Shown: piece by piece, positions 49,278-58,451 of the stretch | How positions within the stretch are numbered: position 1 is the first letter of the stretch | Layout of the letters: every line of letters begins with the position of its first letter | Assembly (NCBI GenBank): GCA_937900415.1 | Contig: CALCEY010000012.1 | Location: 62,001-126,000, forward strand | Direction of reading: 5' to 3' | DNA length: 64,000 nt | Source: an uncultured Clostridia bacterium | GTDB lineage: Bacteria > Bacillota > Clostridia > Peptostreptococcales > Anaerovoracaceae | The notes under the pieces: generated by a model | What the model saw: only the letters and a program-made list of their open reading frames with translations | Told to the model about the DNA's origin: nothing | Databases searched by the model: none | Translations under genes and position numbers: made by a program

Positions 49278-50344
49278 CAATATGTCCTTTCCCCTTCTTC
49301 GCCCTTTAATATCCTCATTGCTCCCGCAGCCAGTGCGCCAAGCTCATCTTCGCCCGGCATTATCACAAATTTGCCGAGATATCCCGCATAATCCTTTATC
49401 ATTTCAGTGAGCATCGGGGAATTAGCCAAACCTCCCGTCAAAATAACAGCGTCTGTATCTCCCCTGAATACAACTGTCATCTGTGCGATACTCTTAGCTA
49501 TCTGGTAAGCCATCGCCTCATAGATTAAAGCGGCCTTTTCATCTCCGTCTCTGATCATGGCCTCAACCTTTCTGCAATCTGTCGTTCCGAGGTACGACAC
49601 TATTCCGCCCCTACCGCTTATCAGCTTTTCCACCTGGCTTTCCGTATATTTCCCTGAAAAGCACAGCTTAGTCCACAGCACCAGAGGAATACCGCCGGTT
49701 CTCTCCGGAGACATCGGTCCGTCATCGTATGTTGAAACGTCTATAACACTGCCGTCTCTATGTGCGCTTACCGAGATTCCTCCACCCATATGAGCGACTA
49801 TAAGTTTCAAATCTTTGTATTCTTTTCCTATGGATTTGGCATAATTCATCGCCTGAGCTCTTGAATTAAGCAGATGGCAGCAGCCGTACCTCTCCAGCTC
49901 GGCGAGGCCGGAAACCTTAGCGACCGGCATAAGCTCGCATCCCATGGTCGAATCGTAAATAAACGATGGTATTCTTAACGGCTGAGCGATTCTATAGGCC
50001 AGCTCCGCTCCCATGCTGGAAGCGTGAGGCGGATTTTCCGGATTTCTCATTGCTTCGCAAAGTTCCTTTGTAACTCTGTATCCGCCGCCATGGAGGCCGA
50101 TTATCATGCCGCCTCTTCCAACAACAGCAGAAAGCTTCGCCGTGTCATAATTTTCTTCTCGCAAAACCTCTCTTATAAGCTCTTCTCTGAACTCCATCTG
50201 TCCGAAAATATTTCCCATCGCCTTAAGCTCTGCGGCATCATGGGTTATAGTCCTGGAAAAAAGCTCTGCTTCTCCGCAAAAAACCGCAATTTTCGTCGTT
50301 GTAGAACCGGGATTAATCGCTAAAATTTCCATATCGTTTTTCAT
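49277..50344 (-). CDS. buk: butyrate kinase
   Basis: ASKHA-superfamily acyl kinase, 355 residues: butyryl-phosphate + ADP to butyrate + ATP (or the branched-chain acid equivalent). Phosphate-1 ILAINPGSTTTKIAVF (about 7-22), NPPHASSMGAELAYRIA (about 118-134), phosphate-2 LIVAHMGGGISVSAH (about 184), SGRGGIVSYLGTTD and adenosine motif AVILTGGLANSPM (about 300). No phosphotransbutyrylase gene is adjacent, so the acyl-phosphate source is elsewhere. Start overlaps the end of the endonuclease IV gene by 4 bases. Confidence 0.92.
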   Translation of the reverse strand: MKNDMEILAINPGSTTTKIAVFCGEAELFSRTITHDAAELKAMGNIFGQMEFREELIREVLREENYDTAKLSAVVGRGGMIIGLHGGGYRVTKELCEAMRNPENPPHASSMGAELAYRIAQPLRIPSFIYDSTMGCELMPVAKVSGLAELERYGCCHLLNSRAQAMNYAKSIGKEYKDLKLIVAHMGGGISVSAHRDGSVIDVSTYDDGPMSPERTGGIPLVLWTKLCFSGKYTESQVEKLISGRGGIVSYLGTTDCRKVEAMIRDGDEKAALIYEAMAYQIAKSIAQMTVVFRGDTDAVILTGGLANSPMLTEMIKDYAGYLGKFVIMPGEDELGALAAGAMRILKGEEGERTY

Positions 50345-51174
50345 AATATCATCTCCCTAAGCATTTTTATTTCTTCCCCGTAGCCATTTAAGTTTTCCTG
50401 CGGCGTTTCAAGGACAAACGGAAGTCCCTGAAGGCTCGGATGAGTCAGTATCTTTTTAAAAGCTTCCAGCCCTATATATCCGGCGCCTATTACCTCGTGC
50501 CTGTCTTTATGAGCTCCGATAGGATTCTTACTGTCGTTTATATGAATTGCTTTCAAATAATCTAATCCTATTATATCATCAAACATCTTAAGGACCCCGT
50601 CCAAGTCTCCTGCTATGTCGTATCCTGCGTCGTGAACGTGACAGGTATCAAGGCATACTCCTATTTTATTTTTAAGGTTTATCTTATCTATTATGCTTTT
50701 CAGTTCTTCAAACCGGCCGCCTATTTCACTTCCTTTTCCGGCCATGGTTTCAAGGAGAACTGTGGTCGTCTGTTCTTCTGTTATTATCTCGTTCAGCAGA
50801 AAGCTTATCATTTCGATTCCTGCTTCTGTACCTTGACCCACGTGGCTTCCGGGGTGAAAGTTATAATAGTTTCCGGGAATATGCTCCATTCTCTTAAGGT
50901 CATCCTCCATGACCATATATGCAAAATCTCTGGTCTTCTGTTCTTTTGAGCAGGGATTCAGCGTGTAGGGCGCATGAGCAATCACTTTTCCGAAGCTATA
51001 CTCTTTTGCCATTTTTTTATACTTTTCCACGTCTTGGGGATCTATATCCTTAGCCTTCCCTCCTCTTGGATTTCTCGTGAAAAACTGCAATGTGTCGGCA
51101 TTTATGGAAATTGCTTCTTTTGCCATGTTTTCAAATCCTTTTGAAGATGTAAGATGACATCCCAAATAAATCAT
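50341..51174 (-). CDS. nfo: endonuclease IV (AP endonuclease)
   Basis: Zinc-dependent apurinic/apyrimidinic endonuclease for base excision repair, TIM barrel, 277 residues. Signatures: GCHLTSSKGFENMAKEA, TLQFFTRNPRGGKAKDID, IAHAPYTLNPCSKE (about 65), YNFHPGSHVGQGTEAGIE (about 102-119), VLLETMAGKGSEIGGRFEELK (about 138), GVCLDTCHVHDAGYD (about 170-184) and IHINDSKNPIGAHKDRHEVIG (about 210-230), giving all three zinc-site sets. Start at 51174 is set by AAGGAGG; upstream in-frame ATG lacks a site. Confidence 0.94.
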   Translation of the reverse strand: MIYLGCHLTSSKGFENMAKEAISINADTLQFFTRNPRGGKAKDIDPQDVEKYKKMAKEYSFGKVIAHAPYTLNPCSKEQKTRDFAYMVMEDDLKRMEHIPGNYYNFHPGSHVGQGTEAGIEMISFLLNEIITEEQTTTVLLETMAGKGSEIGGRFEELKSIIDKINLKNKIGVCLDTCHVHDAGYDIAGDLDGVLKMFDDIIGLDYLKAIHINDSKNPIGAHKDRHEVIGAGYIGLEAFKKILTHPSLQGLPFVLETPQENLNGYGEEIKMLREMIL

Positions 51175-51250
51175 AGTGCCTCCTTTTACTTTTAACTGAT
51201 GTGTTTTAAATTTCAATATTTCCGAATTTTATGATTTTGAAACTGGGTAT

Positions 51251-51360
51251 TTTTCTGTTTTCACAATTTTGGATTTCGGTGGTTTTCTGTTTGTGGGTTT
51301 TGGATTTCGTCCTTTTTATGTTTATGAGTTTTGGCGTTCGTCCTTTTTATGTTTTTTGGT
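51251..51360. repeat. T/G-rich degenerate tandem repeat
   Basis: GGTTTTGGATTTCGTCCTTT (about 51297) and GTTTTGGCGTTCGTCCTTTT (about 51327) with TATGTTT following each, preceded by a weaker copy with GGATTTCGGTGGTTTTC. The Phe-rich ORF through this region (51269-51469) has no ribosome site and reflects base composition. Confidence 0.5.
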
Positions 51361-51517
51361 GAGGTTCACTTTGCTGCTCTGGTTTGAATTATTTTCGTGG
51401 AGTGCTTTTGAACCCCGCCGGTTTACTTTCCGTGATTTTAATCTATACTTCCAAAACCAAATTTTTTAAAACGAGCCGGCAATCAGGCTGCAATCAAAAT
51501 TCAAACGATTTCCGCAG

Positions 51518-51747
51518 CTCGGCGTTTCAATGGCCGCTTCCCTGCGGCGAAGCCGGTATGATCTCCTGCGGACATTATAACGCCCTCCGGTCAATCAATC
51601 GGCGTTTCAATGGCCGCTTCCCTGCGACGAAGCCGGTATGATCTCCTGCGGACATTATACCACAAAGCAAGTATATCGGCGGTGATTCAATGAACCCCTC
51701 CTTGCGGCAACGCCGAATAACATGATTTTGGGTTCATTATACCACAA
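51518..51747 (-). repeat. second array of the ~80-bp structured repeat family (inverted)
   Basis: Three units read on the minus strand. The one at 51677-51747 is close to the 39-kb units (GTGGTATAATGAACCC ... CGGCGTTGCCGCAAGG ... GGGTTCATTGAATCACC). The two at 51520-51579 and 51600-51676 are a variant type (ATAATGTCCGCAGG ... CCGGCTTCGCCG ... GCGGCCATTGAAACGCC), like the third unit of the 39-kb array. Both kinds keep a stem bracketing an inner hairpin although the stem sequence differs. Confidence 0.85.
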
Positions 51748-51762
51748 CGGTTCTTCACACGA

Positions 51763-52137
51763 CTAAGCTTTTTTGAAAGCTTTCAGTGCAAATCCTATTC
51801 CAAGACCCAGCACGGCAAAGACGTAACCAAGCATATAATTGTCAAGCGCTATGCCGAGAGCGTTTCCGACGGCAAATCCTCCTATTATGAGCCATTCAAA
51901 CTTATCGTCAAGTTCATTGTCATCCTCACCGTTCTCCTCTGTTTCTATACCTAATGCTTTATCTATAGAAAAATTCAAAGTAACCGCCAGACCTTTCAAG
52001 CTGTTTAAATCAGGAAGAGACTCATTGTTTTCCCACTTACCTACAGTCTGCCTGGCTACATTAAGCTTTTCCGCAAGCTGCTCCTGAGTCATATTTTTTT
52101 CTTTTCGCTTTAAATATATCAGATCTCCCATTTCCAT
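51763..52137 (-). CDS. XRE-family HTH protein with C-terminal membrane segments
   Basis: 124-residue protein. Residues about 5-60 are a Cro/CI-type helix-turn-helix (LIYLKRKEKNMTQEQLAEKLN, VARQTVGKWENNESLPDLNSL). After an acidic linker (ETEENGEDDNELDD) there are two short hydrophobic helices (LIIGGFAVGNALGIAL and MLGYVFAVLGLGIGFAL), so the regulator may be tied to the membrane. Start at 52137 follows GGAGGTAAT; upstream in-frame ATG lacks a site. Targets unknown. Confidence 0.82.
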   Translation of the reverse strand: MEMGDLIYLKRKEKNMTQEQLAEKLNVARQTVGKWENNESLPDLNSLKGLAVTLNFSIDKALGIETEENGEDDNELDDKFEWLIIGGFAVGNALGIALDNYMLGYVFAVLGLGIGFALKAFKKA

Positions 52138-52288
52138 TTTATTACCTCCGGTATAATTATGCCAAAGCGGCAAATTTTTAGCTACCATCTGAAGGTGGAA
52201 AGTACGCACGCCAAATTAACATCTGTTAAAATCAAACTCTACAAAAGCATAATTCAACAATTCAAACAAGCTTTTCCGATTTTTATCT

Positions 52289-53203
52289 TTATACGCAGAT
52301 TTCATAGGCTGTGTACGGAAAACTTATCTCGTAGCCCAACTTTTGCGCCAGACGGACTGATTCTTGATTATGGGCGTCCCAATCAGGGTATATTCCTTTT
52401 TCCAAACACTCATATATCAATCTGGCTCCGCAAATTGTCGCAAAGCCTCTTCGGCGGTAATGCTCTTCCGTATCTATTTCAACTTCTATACAGCTTCCGC
52501 AGGATACATAAGAAGAGGCTCCTGAAACGATTTTTTCCTCTTCAAGAAGCACAAAGCCTATGCCGTGTTCTCTATATTTCAAAAAGCTCTCATAATTTGC
52601 GACCAAATCTTTGCTCCATTGTCGGCTAAGGCACTGATCATATATAGGCGATGTAATTTCCGATATGCGCAGTTGCTTAGATTGCCCGGCCGGAAGCAGC
52701 AACGCCTTCTTTCCCCAAAACTCCGTCTGAAACTCATTCTCCACTAAATCCGTGCGCTTCTGTAAAACAGGTACATGCAAGAAAAAATGTTTAAGCCGTG
52801 TTTTGTCAAAAGCTGACGGATTCCTTTTCATAGCATATCTTTTTATTTTTCTGTACGCACCTCGGTAAACGTCTTCTATTACAACCTCCCAAGCGCGGCC
52901 ATTCGGAATTAAGATACGATAACTTCCGGCGCTCTCCTTTTGGCTGAAAGCAACTGCTTCATAGCTGGCTGCACCGGCGAAAAATATAAAATCGCCTATT
53001 ACCGATACTGCTGTTTTAGGCGAAACTTTCTCATCGACATAGATTCTTCCCGTTTCTCCCCGAAGACAGGCCGAAATCATGGTATTGCAGTTACAAGCAG
53101 ATAAGAGCGCTTTTTTGCAAGGCTGTACGCCGAGGCTTGAAAGACCGCCTGAGTCCTGCAAAAAAAGCCCTTCGGCGTTTTGGGGATTTTCCAGCCTGTA
53201 CAT
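52289..53203 (-). CDS. GNAT-family acetyltransferase
   Basis: 304-residue protein: the N-terminal half is a family-specific domain (SVIGDFIFFAGAAS, WEVVIEDVYRGAYRKIKRYAMKR), the C-terminal half a GNAT domain with the acetyl-CoA loop VEIDTEEHYRRRGFATICGARLIYE (read over about 245-269). Resembles the PF12746-type GNAT proteins. Start ATG at 53203 overlaps the stop of the upstream GNAT gene (TAATG) and is preceded by GGAG; the longer GTG start is less likely. Substrate unknown. Confidence 0.8.
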   Translation of the reverse strand: MYRLENPQNAEGLFLQDSGGLSSLGVQPCKKALLSACNCNTMISACLRGETGRIYVDEKVSPKTAVSVIGDFIFFAGAASYEAVAFSQKESAGSYRILIPNGRAWEVVIEDVYRGAYRKIKRYAMKRNPSAFDKTRLKHFFLHVPVLQKRTDLVENEFQTEFWGKKALLLPAGQSKQLRISEITSPIYDQCLSRQWSKDLVANYESFLKYREHGIGFVLLEEEKIVSGASSYVSCGSCIEVEIDTEEHYRRRGFATICGARLIYECLEKGIYPDWDAHNQESVRLAQKLGYEISFPYTAYEICV

Positions 53204-54186
53204 TACTTTCTCCACTCCATAAACAAATTTTCTTCTCCTGACGTATCATCAATACTTTTGCCGCAAATGCTAAAACCCTCCCGTTCATAAAACCTCAGTG
53301 CTGCCGAATTCTTACTGTAAACGTTAAGCGTGAGCTTTTGCTTTTTCTCCTTTGCATAGTCTAAAAGAGTTTTTCCTATACCTTTGGATCTATGCCGCCT
53401 GCACACGAACAAACCTTCTATGTGAACACCATTAAGTCCGATAAATCCTAAAACGTTCCCCATCTCGCTCTCATTTTTGCAGCCGCAAATCATACCGGTT
53501 TCCGGTTCGGCTGTCAGCGGTAAAACGCTCCGCTCCGCTGCGCTTTCACAAATGTAAACTTCTGCTTTCGGTAAAAGCTTCCTTACAATTGAAGCATTGC
53601 TTTCCCAATATTCGGCTGAAATAAAACTGTGCGCCTGTTTGTTGGCCTCCAGCCATATTTCCATAACCTCATCTATATCGGTTTCTTTGAATTCTCTTAC
53701 TTTTTTAATCAACATCTCTTCCCCCGTTTCAGCTGAAACCGTTTTTTCCATCAAATAATTTATAAGATATGTCCCATTTCTTTCCGCACAATTTTCTTTA
53801 ATTTCACAATATCCTCTGTTTGTAAAAAAAGGTTTTGCGTTTATTGAAACGTATGAATAAATTTTACCTGTACGCCTGTATTTTTCAATTATATCGCAAA
53901 TAGACGATGCAATACCTTGCCTTTGGTAATCCTTGTGAATAAACAACTTATCAAAATACCCATCGTCTGTCATATTGCCAAATCCCACTATTATTCCGTC
54001 TCGTTCAGCTACTACGGTACAACTGTTGAGAAAGCTTTCATTCCACTGCTCCAAATCCACTTCTCCCGTAGCCCATGAATTTAACTGCTGCTCACTGTAA
54101 TCTGCGGCATTTACTTCATGAACCGTGTCATAAAATATTTTTGCAAGAATGGTACAATCAGACGGTTTGTAACTTCTGAGTATCAT
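53203..54186 (-). CDS. tandem GNAT-domain acetyltransferase
   Basis: 327 residues with two complete GNAT domains. Domain 1 (about 1-150) has YFDKLFIHKDYQRQGIASSICDIIE as motif A (read over about 77-101); domain 2 (about 165-327) has FIGLNGVHIEGLFVCRRHRSKGIGKTLLDYAKEKK (about 250-285) and LNVYSKNSAALRFYEREGF. A two-domain fusion suggests either two substrates or one catalytic and one regulatory copy. Coupled to the following GNAT gene. Substrates unknown. Confidence 0.82.
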   Translation of the reverse strand: MILRSYKPSDCTILAKIFYDTVHEVNAADYSEQQLNSWATGEVDLEQWNESFLNSCTVVAERDGIIVGFGNMTDDGYFDKLFIHKDYQRQGIASSICDIIEKYRRTGKIYSYVSINAKPFFTNRGYCEIKENCAERNGTYLINYLMEKTVSAETGEEMLIKKVREFKETDIDEVMEIWLEANKQAHSFISAEYWESNASIVRKLLPKAEVYICESAAERSVLPLTAEPETGMICGCKNESEMGNVLGFIGLNGVHIEGLFVCRRHRSKGIGKTLLDYAKEKKQKLTLNVYSKNSAALRFYEREGFSICGKSIDDTSGEENLFMEWRK

Positions 54187-54292
54187 CTCAATCTCCCTTC
54201 GGTTAAGTCTTGTCTGAGCTGAAGCTCTTACTTTTTTTCTGCAATATCAATGAGACCGTTTCCATCAGCCTCATATTAAACACCTTAATTTC

Positions 54293-54838
54293 TTATTCTA
54301 TACCCTGTGCCGGCTGCGGCGGGGTACAATCGGCAGCATACAGTCTCAGCAGCTCTCCGTCATCATATTTTGCCATAGTCATAAATTTCCAGCCGTATTT
54401 TTCATAAAAGTCGGTATGTTCCGTCAAAAGATACAGCCGCTCAATCCCAAAACTGCCCATATTTCTTAATGCAAAATCCAGTATTCTTCCTGCGATTCCC
54501 CGGTTTCTCCATTGCTCATCCACAAACAGGGCGCATAGATTAGGAGACAAATCTTTTCTCTCGTTGAAATCGTTTTCCACTATACCGGCTCCAGCAATGA
54601 TATTTTCCTCTTCATCTAAAACTATATACCATCTGGGAACAGCATAATATCTTATCGTTCGTCCTCCGGAAACTGCGTATTCTTTCCTCTGTCCAGTCAT
54701 GTTTCTCGCCATCTCCTTGGCGGCAGCCTCTTTAATGCTTTCCTCATAGGCTTCCTTTGAAACGCCCCACTTTGAAGAAAACCACAATGCTGCCTTCGAT
54801 GACAGCTCCGGCCTTTCGCATAAATTCAAAATTTCCAT
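54293..54838 (-). CDS. GNAT-family acetyltransferase
   Basis: 181-residue acetyltransferase. Motif A NLCALFVDEQWRNRGIAGRILDFALR (read over about 101-126) and motif B ERLYLLTEHTDFYEKYGWKFM are clear. Start ATG 54838 follows GAGGA. It is 107 bases upstream of the tandem GNAT gene and co-directional, so three acetyltransferase genes lie in a row; an antibiotic or amino-acid modifying role is possible but unsupported. Confidence 0.82.
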   Translation of the reverse strand: MEILNLCERPELSSKAALWFSSKWGVSKEAYEESIKEAAAKEMARNMTGQRKEYAVSGGRTIRYYAVPRWYIVLDEEENIIAGAGIVENDFNERKDLSPNLCALFVDEQWRNRGIAGRILDFALRNMGSFGIERLYLLTEHTDFYEKYGWKFMTMAKYDDGELLRLYAADCTPPQPAQGIE

Positions 54839-55274
54839 AACGTCTTTCCTCAAATCACAAAAGCTATCACAATCGGCTTGTATCTATATTAGCACAATCG
54901 CCGCAGCCGTAAAAGGCCTACTTTAAATGTACCGTCTTCCGGCTTTTAATGCTGTACTTAAACGCTTCTGAACACCCAAATCTTTCGTCGCTCTCTGGAG
55001 GCAGAAGTCTTTTACCACAGTTCTTGCAAAACCTCCGCTGATTTGTTATTCTAAATACAGGAGCTATTTATCGGTAAGCGTCCCAGATAATCCAAAAGCG
55101 TTAAGGTTATCGTAGGGCTAACGCAGGCTGTCTGTCATACGACTTTTCCTTGATATTATTATGGAAGCTGCGCGACATATCTTCTCCTGTAATATGAAAT
55201 TTTTAAAAATAATGTTATTGCGATTTGCCCAAAGGGTATAAATAAAGAGTAAGACGAAAAGGAGGTATTTCTGA
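54839..55274. other. intergenic stretch upstream of the flavodiiron gene
   Basis: About 430 bases between divergent genes. I see no ORF, RNA or strong dyad; it should contain both promoters, but no consensus pair stands out. Confidence 0.35.
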
Positions 55275-57131
55275 ATGTATTGTACTAAAAAGATAACGGA
55301 CGATTTGATATGGGTCGGTGGCAATGATCGCCGTCTTTCGATGTTTGAAGGGGTCTATTCAGTTCCGAAAGGAGTTTCATACAACGCCTATCTTCTTTAT
55401 GACGACATAAACATACTGTTCGATACAGTGGATAAAGCCGTGGGAAGCATCTTTTTCCAGAATCTTGAACATGCGCTCGACGGAAAGCATCTCGATTACA
55501 TTGTTCTCCACCATATGGAGCCCGATCATTCAGCGACGCTGGCAGAGCTGCTGCTGAGATATCCCGATGTAAAGATAATCTGCAACAGCAAAATCCTCGC
55601 CATGATAAAACAATTCTTCAACATGGATCTATCTGATAGAGCCCTCGTGGTAAAAGAGAATGATACCCTTGAAACAGGTCATCATAAGCTGAAATTTATA
55701 TTCGCGCCTATGGTTCACTGGCCTGAAGTCATGGTAACCTACGACGAAACCACAGGAACTCTTTTTTCTGCCGACGCCTTTGGTGCGTTCGGAGCTATCA
55801 ACGGCGCAATTTTTGCCGACGAAGTGGATTTTGACAGAGATTACATGAGCGAAGCCCGCCGCTATTACTGCAATATCGTAGGCAAATACGGCAATCAGGT
55901 CCAGGCATTGCTTAAAAAGCTACGTACTGTAGAAATTAAAATGATTTGTCCTCTTCACGGCTTCGTATGGCGCAGAAATATAGAGGATTTCGTAGATAAA
56001 TATGTTAAATGGAGCACCTACACACCTGAAGAAACCGGCGTAATGATTGCCTACGCATCGGTATACGGCAACACTGAAAACACCGCCGAAATAATTTCAG
56101 CCAGACTCCGCGATATTGGAATAAAAACGGAAATGTTCGATGTTTCTGTGACTCCGGCTTCCGAGATTATCGCCGCAGCGTTCCGATGGAGTCATCTGCT
56201 CTTCGCTTCGACCACCTACAACGCCGGAATCTTCGTTTCCATGGAAGAACTTCTCAACGATATAGCCGCTCACAATCTTCAAAACAGAACCGTTGCCTTT
56301 GTAGAAAACGGCTCGTGGGCGCCTACCAGCGGAAAGCTCATGCGTGAAATTATCAGCAAATGCTCAAACATGACACTCCTTGACGAAACGCTCACATTAA
56401 AATCAGCCCTCGCTCCGGGACAGGAGGAGCAGATAGATGCTCTCGTCAACGCCGTATCTTCCACTATTCCTCGTTTTGAAGGACCTGTGGCAGATACATC
56501 CGGAAAAGAGTCTGAAATAGATCTGAATGCACTCAATAAATTTTCATACGGCTTGTTTGTTCTCTCTGCTCAGGCCGACGGAAAAGACAACGGCTGCATA
56601 ATCAACACAGCCGCCCAACTGACCGCTACTCCTGGCAGAATCAATATCGCCGTCAACAAAGCCAACTTTACTCATGACATGATATTAAAAACAGGCGTAT
56701 TCAACCTTTCAATTCTTTCAGAAGACGTTTCCTTTGACATATTTAAACGATTCGGCTTCGCCAGCGGAAAAGATACGGATAAGTTTGCAGGATTTGAAGA
56801 AAACGCTGCCCGCAGCGCCAACGGCCTGCTGTATGTAACGCAGGGAACCAATGCCTTCATATCTGCCAAGGTGATTGACTCTCACGATTACGGAACTCAC
56901 ACGCTGTTTGTAGCTGAACTTACAGAGGCTCAAATTCTCAGAGAGGAGCCTTCCGTTACCTACGCTTATTACTTTGAGCACATCAAGCCGAAGCCGCAAC
57001 CGAAGATAGAAGAAGAAAAACACGGATATGTATGTAAAATCTGCGGATACATATACGAAGGGGACGAGCTCCCTGCCGATTTCATCTGTCCGCTTTGCAA
57101 GCACGGCCCGGAGGATTTTGAAAAGCTGTAA
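55275..57131 (+). CDS. multidomain flavodiiron protein (MBL-flavodoxin-flavin reductase-rubredoxin)
   Basis: 618-residue O2/NO-scavenging enzyme. Domain order: metallo-beta-lactamase di-iron domain (about 1-250) with ligands in HHMEPDHSATL (H80, E82, D84, H85), MVHWPEV, SADAFGAFG and PLHGFVW; flavodoxin (about 258-400; ASVYGNTENTAEI, STTYNAGIF); DIM6/NtaB-type flavin reductase (about 425-570; FVLSAQADGKDNGCIINTAAQ); and a C-terminal rubredoxin (about 583-618) with CKICGYIYEG and CPLCKHGPEDF. Carrying its own reductase and rubredoxin, it may take electrons from NAD(P)H without separate partners. Monocistronic; AGGAGGT ribosome site; protects this anaerobe from oxygen. Confidence 0.93.
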   Translation: MYCTKKITDDLIWVGGNDRRLSMFEGVYSVPKGVSYNAYLLYDDINILFDTVDKAVGSIFFQNLEHALDGKHLDYIVLHHMEPDHSATLAELLLRYPDVKIICNSKILAMIKQFFNMDLSDRALVVKENDTLETGHHKLKFIFAPMVHWPEVMVTYDETTGTLFSADAFGAFGAINGAIFADEVDFDRDYMSEARRYYCNIVGKYGNQVQALLKKLRTVEIKMICPLHGFVWRRNIEDFVDKYVKWSTYTPEETGVMIAYASVYGNTENTAEIISARLRDIGIKTEMFDVSVTPASEIIAAAFRWSHLLFASTTYNAGIFVSMEELLNDIAAHNLQNRTVAFVENGSWAPTSGKLMREIISKCSNMTLLDETLTLKSALAPGQEEQIDALVNAVSSTIPRFEGPVADTSGKESEIDLNALNKFSYGLFVLSAQADGKDNGCIINTAAQLTATPGRINIAVNKANFTHDMILKTGVFNLSILSEDVSFDIFKRFGFASGKDTDKFAGFEENAARSANGLLYVTQGTNAFISAKVIDSHDYGTHTLFVAELTEAQILREEPSVTYAYYFEHIKPKPQPKIEEEKHGYVCKICGYIYEGDELPADFICPLCKHGPEDFEKL

Positions 57132-57230
57132 TATTAAATCGAGACAAATCGCACAGCTTTACAATCATCTGCGCCGGCGCAGCTGTGAAGCTTCTAATCA
57201 TCGAAAACGCTTTAAAATACTTCAAAAATA

Positions 57231-57267
57231 AAAAACTTTCAGGAATAATCTATTCCTGAAAGTTTTT
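57231..57267. terminator. bidirectional terminator
   Basis: AAAAACTTTCAGGAATA/TATTCCTGAAAGTTTTT perfect stem with ATC loop between the convergent flavodiiron and ornithine racemase genes. Confidence 0.88.
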
Positions 57268-57291
57268 ATATATAACACGATATAACACGCT

Positions 57292-58380
57292 TTATTTTAT
57301 ATAACCTTTTTCTACATACGGGCTGGTTGCCGTCTTAAGCATGCCGCCGTAACCAAGGGTGAATTTCACAATATCCCCCACTTTATACTCCTTGTCGGAT
57401 TTTGTCACATCCAGTATTATGTGGTCTGAACTTCCGCCTAATATATCTATATTTTCATCCAGAGGAGTCATGCTTTCTATGTCTGTATCCTGCTTTCCGA
57501 TGGCTATTATAGCCCTCTTTATTATGCCCCTGTCCTCATAGTAAGGCTTCTGTCCGAAAGCGTCTACTCCCACCTCTCCTATAGGAAGAGACGGTTTTTC
57601 TTTCAGCTCAACGATCTGTGCCTCAAGAATAAGACCATCGCTGACCGTTCCCGGAAGCTTTGTTTCATAAGCGGTATCGTTTCCGAGCAGAAAGGCTTCG
57701 CCAAGACGCAGGTTATTGATTCCCTCAGGGAGCTCGCCTTTTCCTATTAAATAGATAGAACTGGAATTTCCGCCGGAAACCATATTGAGTTTTATATCAA
57801 ATTTTTCTTCTATCTTCTTCGCAATTCCAGTCAGCAGGGAAAGATTGTCTGTCTTGGGAATTATGGCTCCATAACAGGTCAGATTCACACCTATGCCGTA
57901 AAGGCTTATGTTGGACATTCCCAGAATTTCTTCAACTGCGGAAAAAATTTGTTCTTCATTTTGATAAAAAATTCCCTCTCGCAAATCTCCGAGGTCTATC
58001 ATCAGCAACACGTTATGTCTGACTTTCGCTTTTTTCGCCTCTTCGTTCAGCAGTCTTATGGTTGAAATCTCAGAATTGAAGCTCAAATCAACATGCTCTA
58101 CCACCTCTTTGACCTCTTCATGCATAGGGATTCTAAGCAGAACTGTTTTTTTACCGTTCGCTCTCGCTTCTTCGGCATATGTGCTTATGTTTTTTACTCT
58201 GGAATCAGCTAAAAAGTCTACCTGCGGATGCTCCGCTACCATATGTGCCATTTCCTTATCTGCGCACAGACCTTTAGTCACTATCATCAGAGAACAGCCT
58301 CCCTGTTCCTTTGTTATGTGGGCCACCGCATCAAGGTTATCCTTTAGTTTTTTTAGATTTATCACTAATTTAGGGTACAT
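57292..58380 (-). CDS. orr: ornithine racemase (alanine-racemase-fold)
   Basis: PLP-dependent racemase, 362 residues, interconverting L- and D-ornithine to feed the D-ornithine aminomutase. Alanine-racemase TIM barrel: PLP lysine in SLMIVTKGLCADKEM (K about 36), NVLLMIDLGDLREGIFYQ (about 125-142), YGIGVNLTCYGAIIP, MVSGGNSSSIYLI (about 200-212) and LRLGEAFLLGNDTAYE. It matches the Orr/YhfX-like subgroup rather than Alr. Last gene of the ornithine unit (thioesterase, mutL, orr). The substrate is inferred from the mutL and oraE neighbours. Confidence 0.87.
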   Translation of the reverse strand: MYPKLVINLKKLKDNLDAVAHITKEQGGCSLMIVTKGLCADKEMAHMVAEHPQVDFLADSRVKNISTYAEEARANGKKTVLLRIPMHEEVKEVVEHVDLSFNSEISTIRLLNEEAKKAKVRHNVLLMIDLGDLREGIFYQNEEQIFSAVEEILGMSNISLYGIGVNLTCYGAIIPKTDNLSLLTGIAKKIEEKFDIKLNMVSGGNSSSIYLIGKGELPEGINNLRLGEAFLLGNDTAYETKLPGTVSDGLILEAQIVELKEKPSLPIGEVGVDAFGQKPYYEDRGIIKRAIIAIGKQDTDIESMTPLDENIDILGGSSDHIILDVTKSDKEYKVGDIVKFTLGYGGMLKTATSPYVEKGYIK

Positions 58381-58451
58381 GTTTTCCTCCTTGCTTCTTC
58401 GCTTTACATATTGATTTTTATTGTGCCCGGCGCCCGGGCTGCAGAGCTTTT

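Noticed and set aside
51269..51469. Phe-rich ORF of 66 codons
   Set aside because: Product of T/G-rich repeats; no ribosome site and extreme composition.
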